DNA of 64,000 nt from Brachionus plicatilis (Eukaryota > Rotifera > Eurotatoria > Ploima > Brachionidae). Positions 22,530 to 32,619 of the stretch are shown in pieces (the first letter of the stretch is position 1; every line of letters starts with the position of its first letter). Position numbers and translations under genes: made by a program. A model generated the notes under the pieces. The model did not search any database and was not told where the DNA came from. It saw nothing but the letters and a program-made list of their open reading frames with translations. Location of the stretch: NCBI GenBank assembly GCA_010279815.1, contig QEOQ01000246.1, positions 902,063-966,062 of the forward strand, written 5' to 3'.

Positions 22530-23094
22530 TTTTTTGTTGTTGTTGTTGCTTTAAGGAATACTAATTCAACATAAAAGTTTCATAATTTAATTCATAAATA
22601 AGGTGATTAAAATTTTAAATTTAAAATTATTTTATTATGTAATTAGAACAAAAAAGAACATAAAAGTTGTCTAATGAGTATTAATTTTTTTTATTCTAAA
22701 ATTTTGAATAAAATATTTTAAGATAAAGTTCAAGAAATTCAAAACTTGTGGTGCCATCTATTTAAAATAAAAAAGTGGGGTCTTAAGTGATCTCTGGGAC
22801 CTGTTTATTTGCTCTTTTTCAATAATAAAAAGGATTTTTATTAAATGGGTATTTATATTAATTATTTTGGTTTAGAAATAGATATTTTTTGGGTATTTAT
22901 TTTTTGTCAAAATTATTGAAAAAGAAATAAAAATTGGGTGCATAAAAATTATTGTCGATTATATAAAAAATGATTTTTGGGTATAATAAAAAGGATTTTT
23001 GCGTATTATAAAAATTATTATTGAATATTATAAAAATTATTAAATAATTATTCTCTAATAAATACTTTTTTTGCTAAGGTAGGTCTGCCTCTGT
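22530..23094. other. SOWAH upstream region
   Basis: AT-rich; begins with a short (TTG)n run just 5' of the SOWAH start codon (plus-strand 22530-22552). The promoter is presumably here. A weakly repeated stretch around 22840-23050 (TTTTGGGTAT, TATAAAAATTATT) is low-complexity. No gene recognised. Confidence 0.35.
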
Positions 23095-23262
23095 TCCTTT
23101 TTTGTCCGATTGGTACTGATTTAGCTATTAATGGAGGACTGACTTCTTTTAATCCAATATTTATTTATTTATTTGTTTAAATTAACCTCCTTTAAGGAGA
23201 AGTAAAAAAATTGAAAGAATAAAAGTAAAAATAAATTCAATATTACTCACATAAAAGATTAA

Positions 23263-23312
<50 letters not shown>

Positions 23313-23872
23313 AAAATACAAATCAAATATATGTTAAATTATGAACTAAGGCGGGCTGGACACATCCTAGTTCAGAAGGTTCTGATTAAGTCCCTCAAAA
23401 TAGCCATACCAACAACATGCTTGCATGCATACTCTTTAAGAAAACTAGGACAAGTGCATTTAGCCTGTTTCCAATCTTGACAATTGTCTCTATCTAGACA
23501 CCATATATTAAATGACTTCACAAAATGATTAAAAGTCGTGAATTTTCCAGATCGATAACGCTTAAATTCAGAATCAGTAATCTTATTAAAATCATCTGAA
23601 GGAAAATAAAACTTATGATCAAGTATCTTAATTTCTTTTGATTCTTTAGCCCATTGGTAAGAATTCGTCCAAAAATTAAGGGAAATAGTTGGTTCTAAAA
23701 TAAACTTTTTATAATTAATATGAGCTTTGGGATTTTTAATATTTTCATTTGAACTTACTACTAATCCAAAAGGATGAAAAACTCTATCTTTATCGATAGT
23801 TCCTACAATTAGTATAGGGAACCTTTGCCAAAATAGCTTGTAAGTTGCATCAGCATGAAAATGAGTAGACAT
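23095..23872 (-). pseudogene. MULE transposase C-terminal part with SWIM zinc finger, split by a retroposon tail
   Basis: From 23872 the minus strand encodes 166 residues: STHFHADATYKLFWQRFPIL, VGTIDKDRVFHPFGLVVSSN, then the SWIM motif CTCPSFLKEYACKH (CxC-x8-CxH). These are the end of the MULE nuclease domain and the SWIM finger. The expected basic C-terminus (KSVPIGQKRNRGRPTLAKK) appears downstream at about 23135-23080 in a separate frame. Between the two lies a LINE-like tail plus a pure A run of about 41 bases (23158-23330), evidently an insertion. The N-terminal part of the transposase is absent. Confidence 0.7.
23158..23330. mobile_element. Retroposon tail with long A tract inserted in the MULE remnant
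   Basis: Starts TTATTTATTTATTTGTTTAA, continues with CCTCCTTTAAGGAG, and ends with an uninterrupted A run of about 41 bases (23268-23308). The left part matches the tail motif at 16262. The long pure A tract suggests either a young insertion or assembly slippage. Confidence 0.5.
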
Positions 23873-23950
23873 CGAATTATTATTTAATAATCTTAATATT
23901 TTGGCACAAGCTTTTTTTTGTGTGATATGCTTATTAATTTATTTATTTAA

Positions 23951-24595
23951 GGGAATATTATTTCACCACAATCAATTTCTGATTAGCACAATGAAAAAAA
24001 CATTCAACACTATTCGATTTCTTCTCAGCACAAAAAATCATATTTAAAAAAAAAAACATTTAACACAAAAAAATTGTATTTGAAAATAATTCTTAAAAGA
24101 AATTTTTTTTCAACACAAAATATTTGTAATAAAATAAATTTTTTTTTAATTTTAAATTTAAATTTTATAATTGGAAGTAAGGTAAATAAAGTAAATTTCG
24201 AAGCTTAAAGAAAAGAAATTAAAAAAATTAGTCTCTAGGAAACCACTTTCCAGCATTTTTTGCTCTACCTCTTTTAGGTTTATTGACAAATTGGTTCTTT
24301 TTTTTTTAAATTCTTTTAATGCCAATAAATGTGTACAATATTCTAATTTAGTGAAAAACTTGCAAGAACATCTCTTACTGTTAAGCTCAACTTTATAACA
24401 GTTTCAATAAATTTTTTTAAAATTTTCTCATCAAGCCATTAATTTTTGTGTTGAATGCATTTATTTTATTTTTAATTTTTGTGCTAAAAGTATTTTTTTC
24501 AAATTTTAATTTTTGTGTTAAGAAGAAATCATTTTGTGCAGAGCGTTTTGAAATTGTGTTGAATGGTTATTTTTTTGTGTTGAAAAGGTAGACCT
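23951..24595 (-). mobile_element. Non-autonomous MULE with SWIM remnant, 9-bp TSD (copy 1)
   Basis: Plus-strand ends GGGAATATTATTTCA... and ...AAAAGGTAGACC(T). An exact 9-bp duplication TTTATTTAA flanks it (23942-23950, 24596-24604), the size expected for Mutator-like elements. The subterminal zones at both ends carry arrays of TCAACACAA / TCAGCACAA motifs. The interior, on the minus strand, matches the SWIM-bearing ORF of the copy at 55100-55758 but is degraded. Confidence 0.75.
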
Positions 24596-24604
24596 TTTAT
24601 TTAA

Positions 24605-25235
24605 TAATTATTCTTTTCCTTGTTGTGCAATAATATTAAATTTCTAATCACTAATATGAATATTTGTATTGTTTTTATTTGTATAAGTAACCACTAAGTT
24701 AATTTAATACTCTAAATGAATTTTTAAACACTCATTTGATTTTTTTAGACCTCAAATAAACATTTAAATACTTGATTATTTTAATTAACACTCATTTAAT
24801 ATTTTAAGCACTCAAATTATTCAATATCCAATATCCAAATTGATTTTTTGCTAAATACCCAATAATACTAGCCAAATAAAAATTGGTAGACCATTTTTTT
24901 ATTAAAAGTTTATACCAGAGTGTAAAAAATGTTATGCTCATTTAGAGTATATTTAGTTTTAAAAAATATATTAATTTTTTCATTGAATACTTGGATTTAA
25001 AAGAACTGCAACTTTTTTATAGGGTTAGTTATTTTTGGCATCAGGTTAAAATAGCAAGTGTCCAAATCGCTAGTTCAAAATAGCTACAGGTAAAAATATC
25101 AATGTTTCGAAATGGCTAATTTTTTCGAATTAAAGATAGCTATAAAAAAATAAAAATATTTTTACCTATTTTCAAAATAGCTTTATTGAATACTTTTACA
25201 AAAGTCAATTTATACAATCAATCAAATAATACTAA
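24605..25235. other. Intergenic, nothing recognised
   Basis: AT-rich, stops in all frames; repeated short phrases such as ACACTCATTT and AAATAGCTA are low-complexity only. Confidence 0.35.
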
Positions 25236-25675
25236 CTAAAAAAAGGCAAATTGAAGTTCATGATCAAATGTAGATTTCAAATCAAAATTTTTGGTTTTTG
25301 ATTGAAAAAAAAGGTATTTTTTATTCAATTTTTTAATAAAAAATGACTAAACATTATTAAACATAATTTGTTTAATCTTTAATAAGATACAAAATTATAT
25401 GAATTTTAATCTGAAGTAAAAATAAAATCTCAATCAATATTTCGAAATTTTGCAATCCGAAATTTAACTTTGTTTCGCTTTAATTTGTTTTAATTAATAT
25501 TAAAATATCATTTAAAGTCAATTTTGATAACATAATGTCGATTTTAAATTTGTCTTTAAAGTTTTCAAATAAAAATTTTAGAACAATCAATTAGAGATCG
25601 AATAGAAAAAAAAAGATTTGTTTTTTTTTCAATTAAAATAATAAACATCTTATGTTTAATTTTAGAACAAATTAA

Positions 25676-26306
25676 CACTAGAAATGCCAAAAAATTTTAT
25701 AACTAGAAATGCCAAGAGCGGTCAAAATGACCGCTTATCTTAAATTGCTTAAAAATTAATTCAGAAAAATGTTCGTCATTGTATTCGGAACCAGCATCTG
25801 ACTCATCAGTCCCAATATCAGCTAAAGAACTTATGTTTTCTCTTGCGTTGACATAAGATATACGACGACTATCCATTTTTGTTTAAATTATTCAAAAAAA
25901 TCAAAGTTGGTTAAATAAAAAAAGCAAAAATTTAAATATAGTTGTAACTTGATTTCAAGTATTATTTCAAATTAAATGCAAAAAAAGAGTTACTTTTAAG
26001 CATATTTTCATAAAATATATTAAAAAATTTACTTAGTGAAAAAAAATAAGAAAAAAAATAAGTAATTGGCAAGTTTTAAGTTAAAATGATTAAAAGCGGT
26101 CATTTTGACCGCCTAGTACTTCTAGGTATACACAATAGATTTTCCGAAAATATATCATCATGAATGTCAGTATTATAAAGAAAATAAAAATTTAGATAAA
26201 ATTATTAGGGTAGACAAAAATTGGAGTGATAATCTTATTTATTTTAAGAGTTATAGTCCTTAAAAATCGTAAAAGCGGTCATTTTGACCGCTTGGCATTT
26301 CTAGTG
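25676..26306. mobile_element. piggyBac-like element, 631 bp, nested in a MITE with TTAA TSD
   Basis: Ends CACTAGAAATGCCAA and TTGGCATTTCTAGTG are exact inverses, flanked on both sides by TTAA (25672-25675, 26307-26310). Subterminal GCGGTCAAAATGACCGC palindromes occur at the left end, the right end and once inside near 26096-26113. The empty site is visible in sister MITE D. It keeps only a transposase N-terminal stub, so it is non-autonomous. Confidence 0.85.
25703..25876 (-). pseudogene. piggyBac transposase N-terminal stub, 57 aa
   Basis: Starts MDSRRISYVNARENISSLAD and continues with the acidic IGTDESDAGSEYNDEHFSEL, then runs into the terminal repeat and a stop. A short, acidic Ser/Asp/Glu N-terminus is typical of piggyBac transposases. 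Its location inside a TTAA-flanked element supports this; the DDE domain is deleted. Confidence 0.6.
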
Positions 26307-26504
26307 TTAAAAAAAGCTAATTTCATCATTTTTATTAAGATTTTAATCAATTAAGTTTTGATCATTTGATCATGATCATGAACTTCAAGTTGCCCTAAAA
26401 AAAGTCTAATATTTCATAATTAGAGTTAAATTATTTAATGTTTCTTCCATGTCAGCTTTAACATATTTATATAAAATTTTATTAAGTCTTAATTGTATCA
26501 TTTT

Positions 26505-26665
26505 TTCTAATTGTATCGTTTATATACCACCCCAGTGTATAACCTTAATAATTCAGACTCTACTCTGCTTTGTTCCTTAATAAAAGAATCTATCAACGAA
26601 TAAATTAATGGATGTTTATTTAGAATATTTGAGAAGGAATTATGCCAAGCTTCAACAGTTCTTCG
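26505..26665 (-). pseudogene. MULE transposase fragment
   Basis: Minus strand reads RTVEAWHNSFSNILNKHPLI, then YSLIDSFIKEQSRVESELLR. This matches the conserved 'NNxVEGWHxxFNxxL.HPNIWxFIxxLKxEQ' stretch near the C-terminus of many invertebrate MULE transposases. No frame extends beyond it. It adjoins the SOWAH-like fragment at 26700-26800. Confidence 0.55.
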
Positions 26666-26699
26666 GTTTGGGTAAAGTCAAAATCCAAACTTTTTCTAA

Positions 26700-26800
26700 A
26701 AACTTGTGCTCCTATTCAGATATGGAGCCATGGAAAGCCAAACGGCTCTGATTGTTTGCATTTTCAGCCTCTGGACCCCAAAAATTCCTCATTTTATATA
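26700..26800 (-). pseudogene. Diverged copy of SOWAH exon 1
   Basis: About 85 bp align with the SOWAH first exon (22395-22480) at roughly 70% by eye, sharing ATATGGAGCCATGG / TTATGGAGCCACGG, AGCTCTGA-like and GACC(C/A)CAAAAATTC blocks. Minus-strand translation EEFLGSRG, stop, KCKQSEPF corresponds to KEFLWSKGGKCQYSELF. In-frame stops show that it is not functional. Confidence 0.5.
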
Positions 26801-27448
26801 TTGGTTCTACTTAAAGTAAAACTAATTGTTTAATAATTTTATTCAAAGATTGATAAAATTTTGAATTATATTATTACATGCCCACATTTTATTATTTTCT
26901 AATAATTTTTGTGCAAAATTTACGAGAATTTTTTTTCAAAACTTATGCAAATCCAAAATAAAAATTTTAGTAAATATGACTGAAAAAATATTTGATAAAA
27001 AATTTAAAATTATTTCATTTTTAATAACTTTTTTTCTTAATTTGAAATTTTGAAATTTTTAATAAATATTATTGTCACCCGAATTAGTTTATTTTGTCAG
27101 TCACAAAATTAAATAACTAAAAATCAGCTGAGCCTTTTTTCATATTAATTTTAAATCATGATCATTAAAATTTAATCATTAGCTTTAAATAGCCGTGTTT
27201 CTTTGCTTTTTCATTAGACTTTCTGTATCATTTGCTGCAAATTGTTTAACTGAAATTTAAAATTGAAGGAGAAAAAAATCAACAAAAATTTTTAAATAAA
27301 ATAATATTCTTTAATTAAAAAGCATTAATCAACTTTATTCATATAAAATTATCACAAAAATTATCTATCTATTTTTATTAAATTTTTGGGATAATAAAAA
27401 TTTATAATTTAAAAATTTTGATAATTAATTAAAGAGAAAAAACAACTT

Positions 27449-27928
27449 TCAATGTTTGAAGAACACTTCCTCCAAATCATCTATGGTCACATAGGCCTTG
27501 GTTATTGTTGATCCTCCTGAATTTATGCTTTGGATAAGTTTGTTGAATATAAGTTTGTCGTACTTTGCTTGTAAGACCGAATCACTAATTATGTTAAGAA
27601 ATTCTTGAGTCCATTCTGGAGCATGGACTTGGGCTACTGTTGTTTTCCCACTTTCACCGTTTCTTTGAATCTCCCAGTGGCCAGAGCCTTTACTAAAAGG
27701 ATTGTCTAGCCTAAATGCTGCCGATTTACATTCGGCGAAAACCTGCTTTTTAATTAAATTTCTACCGCTTTCTAGCTCTTTCAAAATAGCAGCCTTTTCA
27801 CTGTTTGTTAGTTGCTTATTTACCTCAGTCTTGTCACCCAAATCGATGACTATTTCACTCAAAGTCTTAGGAAAACTCTTGCTGGAATATTTTTCATTTA
27901 GTCTTTCCAAAAATTTTTCTGGACTCAT
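27449..27928 (-). CDS. Uncharacterised single-exon protein, 159 aa
   Basis: An uninterrupted frame from MSPEKFLERLNEKYSSKSF to DDLEEVFFKH, then a stop. Base composition and codon use look coding (GC well above flanks). The protein is acidic/lysine-rich and predicted mostly helical, with a Gly/Ser-containing middle (NPFSKGSGHWEIQRNG). No signal peptide, membrane segment or cysteine cluster is evident. I do not recognise the family. It may be a complete small gene or one exon of a larger one; no splice partners were found. The upstream side is only AT-rich sequence. Confidence 0.55.
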   Translation of the reverse strand: MSPEKFLERLNEKYSSKSFPKTLSEIVIDLGDKTEVNKQLTNSEKAAILKELESGRNLIKKQVFAECKSAAFRLDNPFSKGSGHWEIQRNGESGKTTVAQVHAPEWTQEFLNIISDSVLQAKYDKLIFNKLIQSINSGGSTITKAYVTIDDLEEVFFKH

Positions 27929-28195
27929 TTTAAAAATAATTTTTTTTGATTTTTCTTTTTTAAATAGTGATTAAAAGTTAAAAAAAATGAACCAAAATTG
28001 GGGAAAATTCCCAATCTAATCTTTTATTATTTTTATTAATTTTTAATTTAAAAAAAGAGATTATTTTTAAATATGAGATAAAACTAAATTAACTTTGATA
28101 TTTAAGAAAAATTTAAAATACCTCAAAAATTTTTATAAAGATCTTTAAATTAAAATTGTTAAATTAAAAAGAGCTTTCTTTTTTGTTTTAATATA

Positions 28196-29901
28196 TAGTA
28201 TGTCACAAAAAGTTAGAATCAAACTGAAAAAAAAAAAATATTGTTTTTTTGCAATTAAAAAAATAGTTAATTATGAATTTTTATTCTTGATTTAGGTATC
28301 AAATTAAAGCTAATTTTTTCTAATTTTTAATCAATTATAACACTCACACTTAAAAATAATAATCTCATAATTAATTTACTTCAAAAAAAAGTAACTTTCT
28401 TTTAAAGAAAAAGAATTGACACAAAAAGTTAGAATCAAACTTTTTTATCGAAATAAAAATCGGATATCCGATGCTTTGTATAATTTTTTTTACCGAATTT
28501 GCTAAAAAACTTAATTATCTTTGATTTGAGACCATGCTTGCCAATAAATGCGCAATTTACTTATTTCTTGATCTCATTAAAGTAAGACTACCTAAAAATT
28601 TGCCAAAATAGAGAAAAAATGGGTAAAAAAAAAATAACCGATCAACAAAGATGGCAAATTGTAGGTCTTTTGAAAGATCAGACAAAGACTGAAAGAGAAT
28701 TAGACGAATTAGTTGGAGTTTCGCAAAAATGCGTCAATACAACCAAGCGGAATTTCCAAGCGACATCTAGAGTGCACAACTTTGGCAACTGCGGACGACC
28801 GCCAAAGTTATCCGATCGTGACGTATCGTATATTTTTATATTGGTCCGAAAAAACCCTACAACGAGCTATAGGCAAATTGCTGCAGACTTCAATTCGAAA
28901 TTCGAGGAACATAAGATTAGTAGAGAAACGGTCCGAAGAGTTCTTGCGAAGAAAGGTATAGAGTCTTATTCCGCCGTTAAAAAGCCGCTCTTGACTCTCA
29001 GCGATAGACTAAAACGGTACAAGTGGTGTAAAGAAAAACGCAATTGGACCGACAAAGATTGGGCTACAGTTATTTTTAGCGACGAGTCCAACTTTGAAGT
29101 CCTAAATAGAAAATCTAGAGTTTTTGTCAAACGATTCCATAATGAGAAATATCATCCAAAGTTTTGTGTCCCAAGAGTTCAGAAGGGCGGAGGCTCAGTT
29201 GGTATATGGGGATGCATGTCTTACGAAGGAGTGGGTTGTTGCTCCACATACACCGGAAGAATAAACCAATATGTTTACATGGACACCCTAGAAAACCACT
29301 TAATACCATCCGTACAGCTTTTAATCGAGCCTGACCAAGAGTGGATTTTCCAACAGGACGGCGCACCTGCACATACGGCGAACTCGGTAAAAGAGTGGTT
29401 TAGAGAGCATGATTTTAGGATTCTCCCATGGTGTCCAAGATCACCTGATCTCAATCCGATTGAAAATTTATGGTCGTATATTGACCATTAATTGCTGAAT
29501 TATAGGATTACTTCAGTCGACCATTTAAAGCAAGTGCTCCATGATAAATGGTTGAAAATTCCGACTGAAATCTGTAACAATTTGATTTCTTCTATGAAAA
29601 AACGGGTCGCCGCCTGCATTAAAGCAAAAGGCGGTCATTTTAAAGCTTAAAAAAATTTTGATTCTAACTTTTTGTGTCATATTTTTGGTTTGTTAAATAA
29701 CAATAGTAATTGCTTTTTTATTTTTTTTTTGGATTTTTTTTACTTATCCTTTTTTATGTATTTTTTCCGACATTTGAATAAATTAAAAATAAAGAAATTA
29801 ATAAAAATCTGGATTTTTATTTTTTTTGATGACCGAAATAACGAACAGAAAGACAATCCAATAGAAAAAAAAAGTTTGATTCTAACTTTTTGTGACATAC
29901 T

Positions 29902-29902
<1 letters not shown>
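28196..29902 (+). mobile_element. Tc1-like transposon with IR/DR ends, TA target duplication
   Basis: Outer ends read TAGTATGTCACAAAAAGTTA (left) and CAGTATGTCACAAAAAGTTA (right, reversed), flanked by TA. A second inner copy of the repeat core (GACACAAAAAGTTAGAATCA) occurs about 220 bp inside each end (28417-28441, 29657-29680). This gives the IR/DR layout known from Sleeping Beauty-type Tc1 elements. Total 1707 bp with one transposase frame. Confidence 0.9.
28619..29650 (+). pseudogene. Tc1 transposase with one internal stop
   Basis: Reads MGKKKITDQQRWQIVGLLKD from an ATG and has the paired helix-turn-helix DNA-binding region (residues 1 to about 115). The catalytic D/D/E residues are VIFSDESNFEV, FQQDGAPAHTAN and SPDLNPIENLW, with 34 residues between the second D and the E (DD34E, Tc1 type). 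The frame is broken only by a TAA at 29489-29491, after which it continues in frame (SVDHLKQVLHDKWLKIP) to a natural stop at 29648-29650. One nonsense change in an otherwise intact 343-codon frame implies recent activity. Confidence 0.85.
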
Positions 29903-29955
<53 letters not shown>

Positions 29956-30384
29956 TGAGCTGTAACACATAAGTGTGAGTACTCTCTCATTCTCTCTAAT
30001 ATCCAAATCTACCTTCTCGAACCCTTTCCTTAACTTAAATATTTGTAATAAGTCCCCTCTTTTCTTTCTTGTTTCCAGGTCTGTTAAACCAAGCTCCCTA
30101 AGTCTTTCTTCGTACTCTAATCCTCTTAATTCTATTACCATCTTAGTCGCCCTTTTCTGGATTCCCTCGACCTTATTAATTTCACTTCTAGTCATAGAAT
30201 TCCATACCGCCGAAGCGAATTCTAAATGCGTTCTGACGAAAGCTGGGTACAGCTTTTTAAACAACTCTTTATTTAAAAATTTGAAAGTTTTTCTCATTCT
30301 ACCTAAAGCACTGTTAGCTTTCGATACCGCCGCTTTTACTTGTTTACTATGTTTCCCATCATTTGAAACCATAATACCCAGATA
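29903..30384 (-). mobile_element. LINE 3' fragment with long (TAC)n tail abutting the Tc1 end
   Basis: Minus-strand translation LGIMVSNDGKHSKQVKAAVS, ANSALGRMRKTFKFLNKELF, YPAFVRTHLEFASAVWNSMT is the post-catalytic (thumb/connector) part of a CR1-like RT, similar to but distinct from the copy at 18765. The 3' end is a (TAC)n tract of about 50 bp (29903-29954), which directly joins the Tc1 terminus. The apparent poly-tyrosine frame is this microsatellite, not protein. 5'-truncated. Confidence 0.75.
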
Positions 30385-31794
30385 ATAAAATAATTTTGAA
30401 ATTAATTTCAGTTAGAATCATTGTAAGTCTTAGTTTTTAAAAATGAAGTGAACCATTTAAACTAAAAATATTTTGTAACTTTGACTATGAAGCTAGAAAG
30501 CTGGTAATATTTTTGAATAAAATCCTTTTGATTAAAAATTTTGAAATTTTATTTTTCTATATTTTTTTTAAATTTGCTTAATTTTTCCGGTAAGTCTAAT
30601 AATTTTACAGTATTGAAACAATTAAAGTAAAAAAGTTGACAAGTGAATTTTTTGTATTTTAAAAATTTTGATTATTTAAAATAAAAACTAAATTGGTTAA
30701 TCCGGACTCATCGGTTCACGAAAATACTTTTCCGGGTTAAGTTTTTTGATTTTTCATCGCTAAAAAGAAAAAAAATCGAATTAATTTTGATGTAACATTC
30801 TCTATATGTTATGTAGATTTTAAAAATAAGATAGTAAAAAGAAATATTTTCTCAATCCATTGATAAAATCGAAATTTAAATTTAATTGCCTTTGAATCAA
30901 TTTTTGTAAAGTTTATTTTGAATTTTTTTTATTTCAAAAGAATTTGTGCTAAGCATTCATTTTAAATTTAAAAATTAAATTAAATTTTTAATTCCAAATT
31001 TGAAGTATAATGAAAAGATATATCTTTCCTAGCGATATTTTCAATAAAAAAAATTCAAAATAAACTTTAAAAAATTGAATTAAATGTATTCAAATTTAAA
31101 TTTTGATTTTATCAATGGATTGATAAAGTATTTTTTTTTAATTATTTTATTTTTAAAATCTACATTACATGTAGAGAATGTTACATTAAAATTATTTAAA
31201 TTAATTCAAAGATTAATTTTAATATCTAAAGATAAACTTTGTGAATAGAAATGATATTTTGAATCGATCATCAACTTCAAGATGCCATCAGTTTTGTTTT
31301 TTAATACTTGGCTTTTTAAAATGTCAAATTTTAGAAAGATTCTTTGATAACAAGAAACGGAAGTGTATTAAGTCAAAAAGAGTTTTTTTTAGTGCTGAAA
31401 CTTTACGAGTAAAATTTTTATTCCTAATTTTTTTGTTTTAACAGTTATCCTTTATAATTTAATAATCTAAATAATTTTTATGTAAATGTACAAACTGAAT
31501 TTTTTACTTAATTGTAAAATAGATATTTAATTGTCTTTTAAATGTTTCTACACTATTTTGAATAAAATATTATTTTTCAATTTGTCCATGGGACTTAAAC
31601 TTGGTACTAGCAAACCTTTAGCTCTCTGTACTAGCAAAATACAAAAAAAAATTATTGAAAAAAAACCAACGCTTATCTTAAATCAAGTAAACAAATAAAG
31701 CAGGGGAGGTTCGGAGATATTTTCATTTCTGGTTAATTTGTAGAGTGATTCGATTTCTATAAAACTCTTTTACTGCTATTCTCACCATAACTCG
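30385..31794. other. Intergenic, nothing recognised
   Basis: AT-rich; related phrases at 30770-30870 and 31090-31180 (TGTAACATTCTC / GAATGTTACAT, GATAAAATCGAAATTTAAAT) in opposite orientation suggest one more old inverted-repeat element of roughly 420 bp (about 30780-31200). No gene seen. Confidence 0.4.
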
Positions 31795-32540
31795 GTGTAT
31801 GATTGAGATAATTTACAGATATCAGGAAGAATAGGAATATCAGAGCCCTTCTCCAGAAAGCTTTTTATGAATTCATCAAAATTCATGAATTTGGCCCATT
31901 AAACGCTAAAAAATTCAAACAATTGACGAAAGACATTCTATTTTCATTTTATCTAAAATTTAATAATTATTATTTATTTAGATAAAGGTTTAAAATTCGA
32001 AAAAAGAGACGAAGAGATAGCCAATATATCTAAAAAAAAGGCTTAGTTAAATTTTGATTGGATTAAAGAATCGTATAAAATAAAGAATTATGACGACACA
32101 GTTTCATATGTTCTTAAATTTAAAAGGAAATATTATTTGAAATGCCTTGAGGGTAAATGATGGCTTAAAAATCAGATAACTCACTTGGTTCTTTCGGCAA
32201 AATAGAAGATATAAAAGACTTTTTGCTTTTGACTCACCAAGCCGCATACACAGTTACTGAAAACCATTTCGAAAACAAAAATCCTTTCTCATATAATTAA
32301 ATTCGTTATCAGCATAACTTTTATATCTCATCTTATTAGGATGATGATGTAGTTTAACTTGAATCATCAAAGCTGAGATCGAATAAAATTATTTTGATTC
32401 AACTTGATAAAGATTTTGGCCTGATTACACCCAATCTTGTGCTCAGTATTGATAAAATGTCTTCCAAATCTACTGATTCAATCTTTTTACAGCATATTAA
32501 TTTTTGCCATGCAAAAGCATACAATCTTTTGGTATAAATT
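31795..32540 (+). pseudogene. Decayed coding region, unrecognised
   Basis: One strand shows consecutive protein-like stretches broken by stops and frame changes: RNIRALLQKAFYEFIKIHEF, GLKFEKRDEEIANISKKK, LNFDWIKESYKIKNYDDTVS and IILIQLDKDFGLITPNLVLS. Composition differs from flanking AT sequence. No diagnostic motif; most likely an old transposon or gene relic. Confidence 0.35.
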
Positions 32541-32619
32541 AAATTGAATTTTCAATTTGAATTACTTTTTGTTTCTAACTTAGAGCCCCATAAAGTTCTG
32601 CCGTACATACACAAATTTT

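Larger units (their letters stand above)
25245..26394. mobile_element. GGCAA-family MITE, copy C, interrupted by a piggyBac element
   Basis: Exact 9-bp duplication CTAAAAAAA (25236-25244, 26395-26403). Left end GGCAAATTGAAGTTCATGAT, right end ATCATGAACTTCAAGTTGCC. Removing the 631-bp piggyBac insertion and one TTAA leaves a MITE of about 515 bp that aligns with copy D through the junction (ATTAAAAAAAGCTAATTTCA). Confidence 0.85.

Noticed and set aside
23268..23308. Poly-A run as a true gene polyadenylation mark
   Set aside because: It lies within a retroposon-like insertion and no processed gene precedes it.
29740..30372. Protein with a long tyrosine run
   Set aside because: The tyrosines come from the (TAC)n tail of a 5'-truncated LINE.
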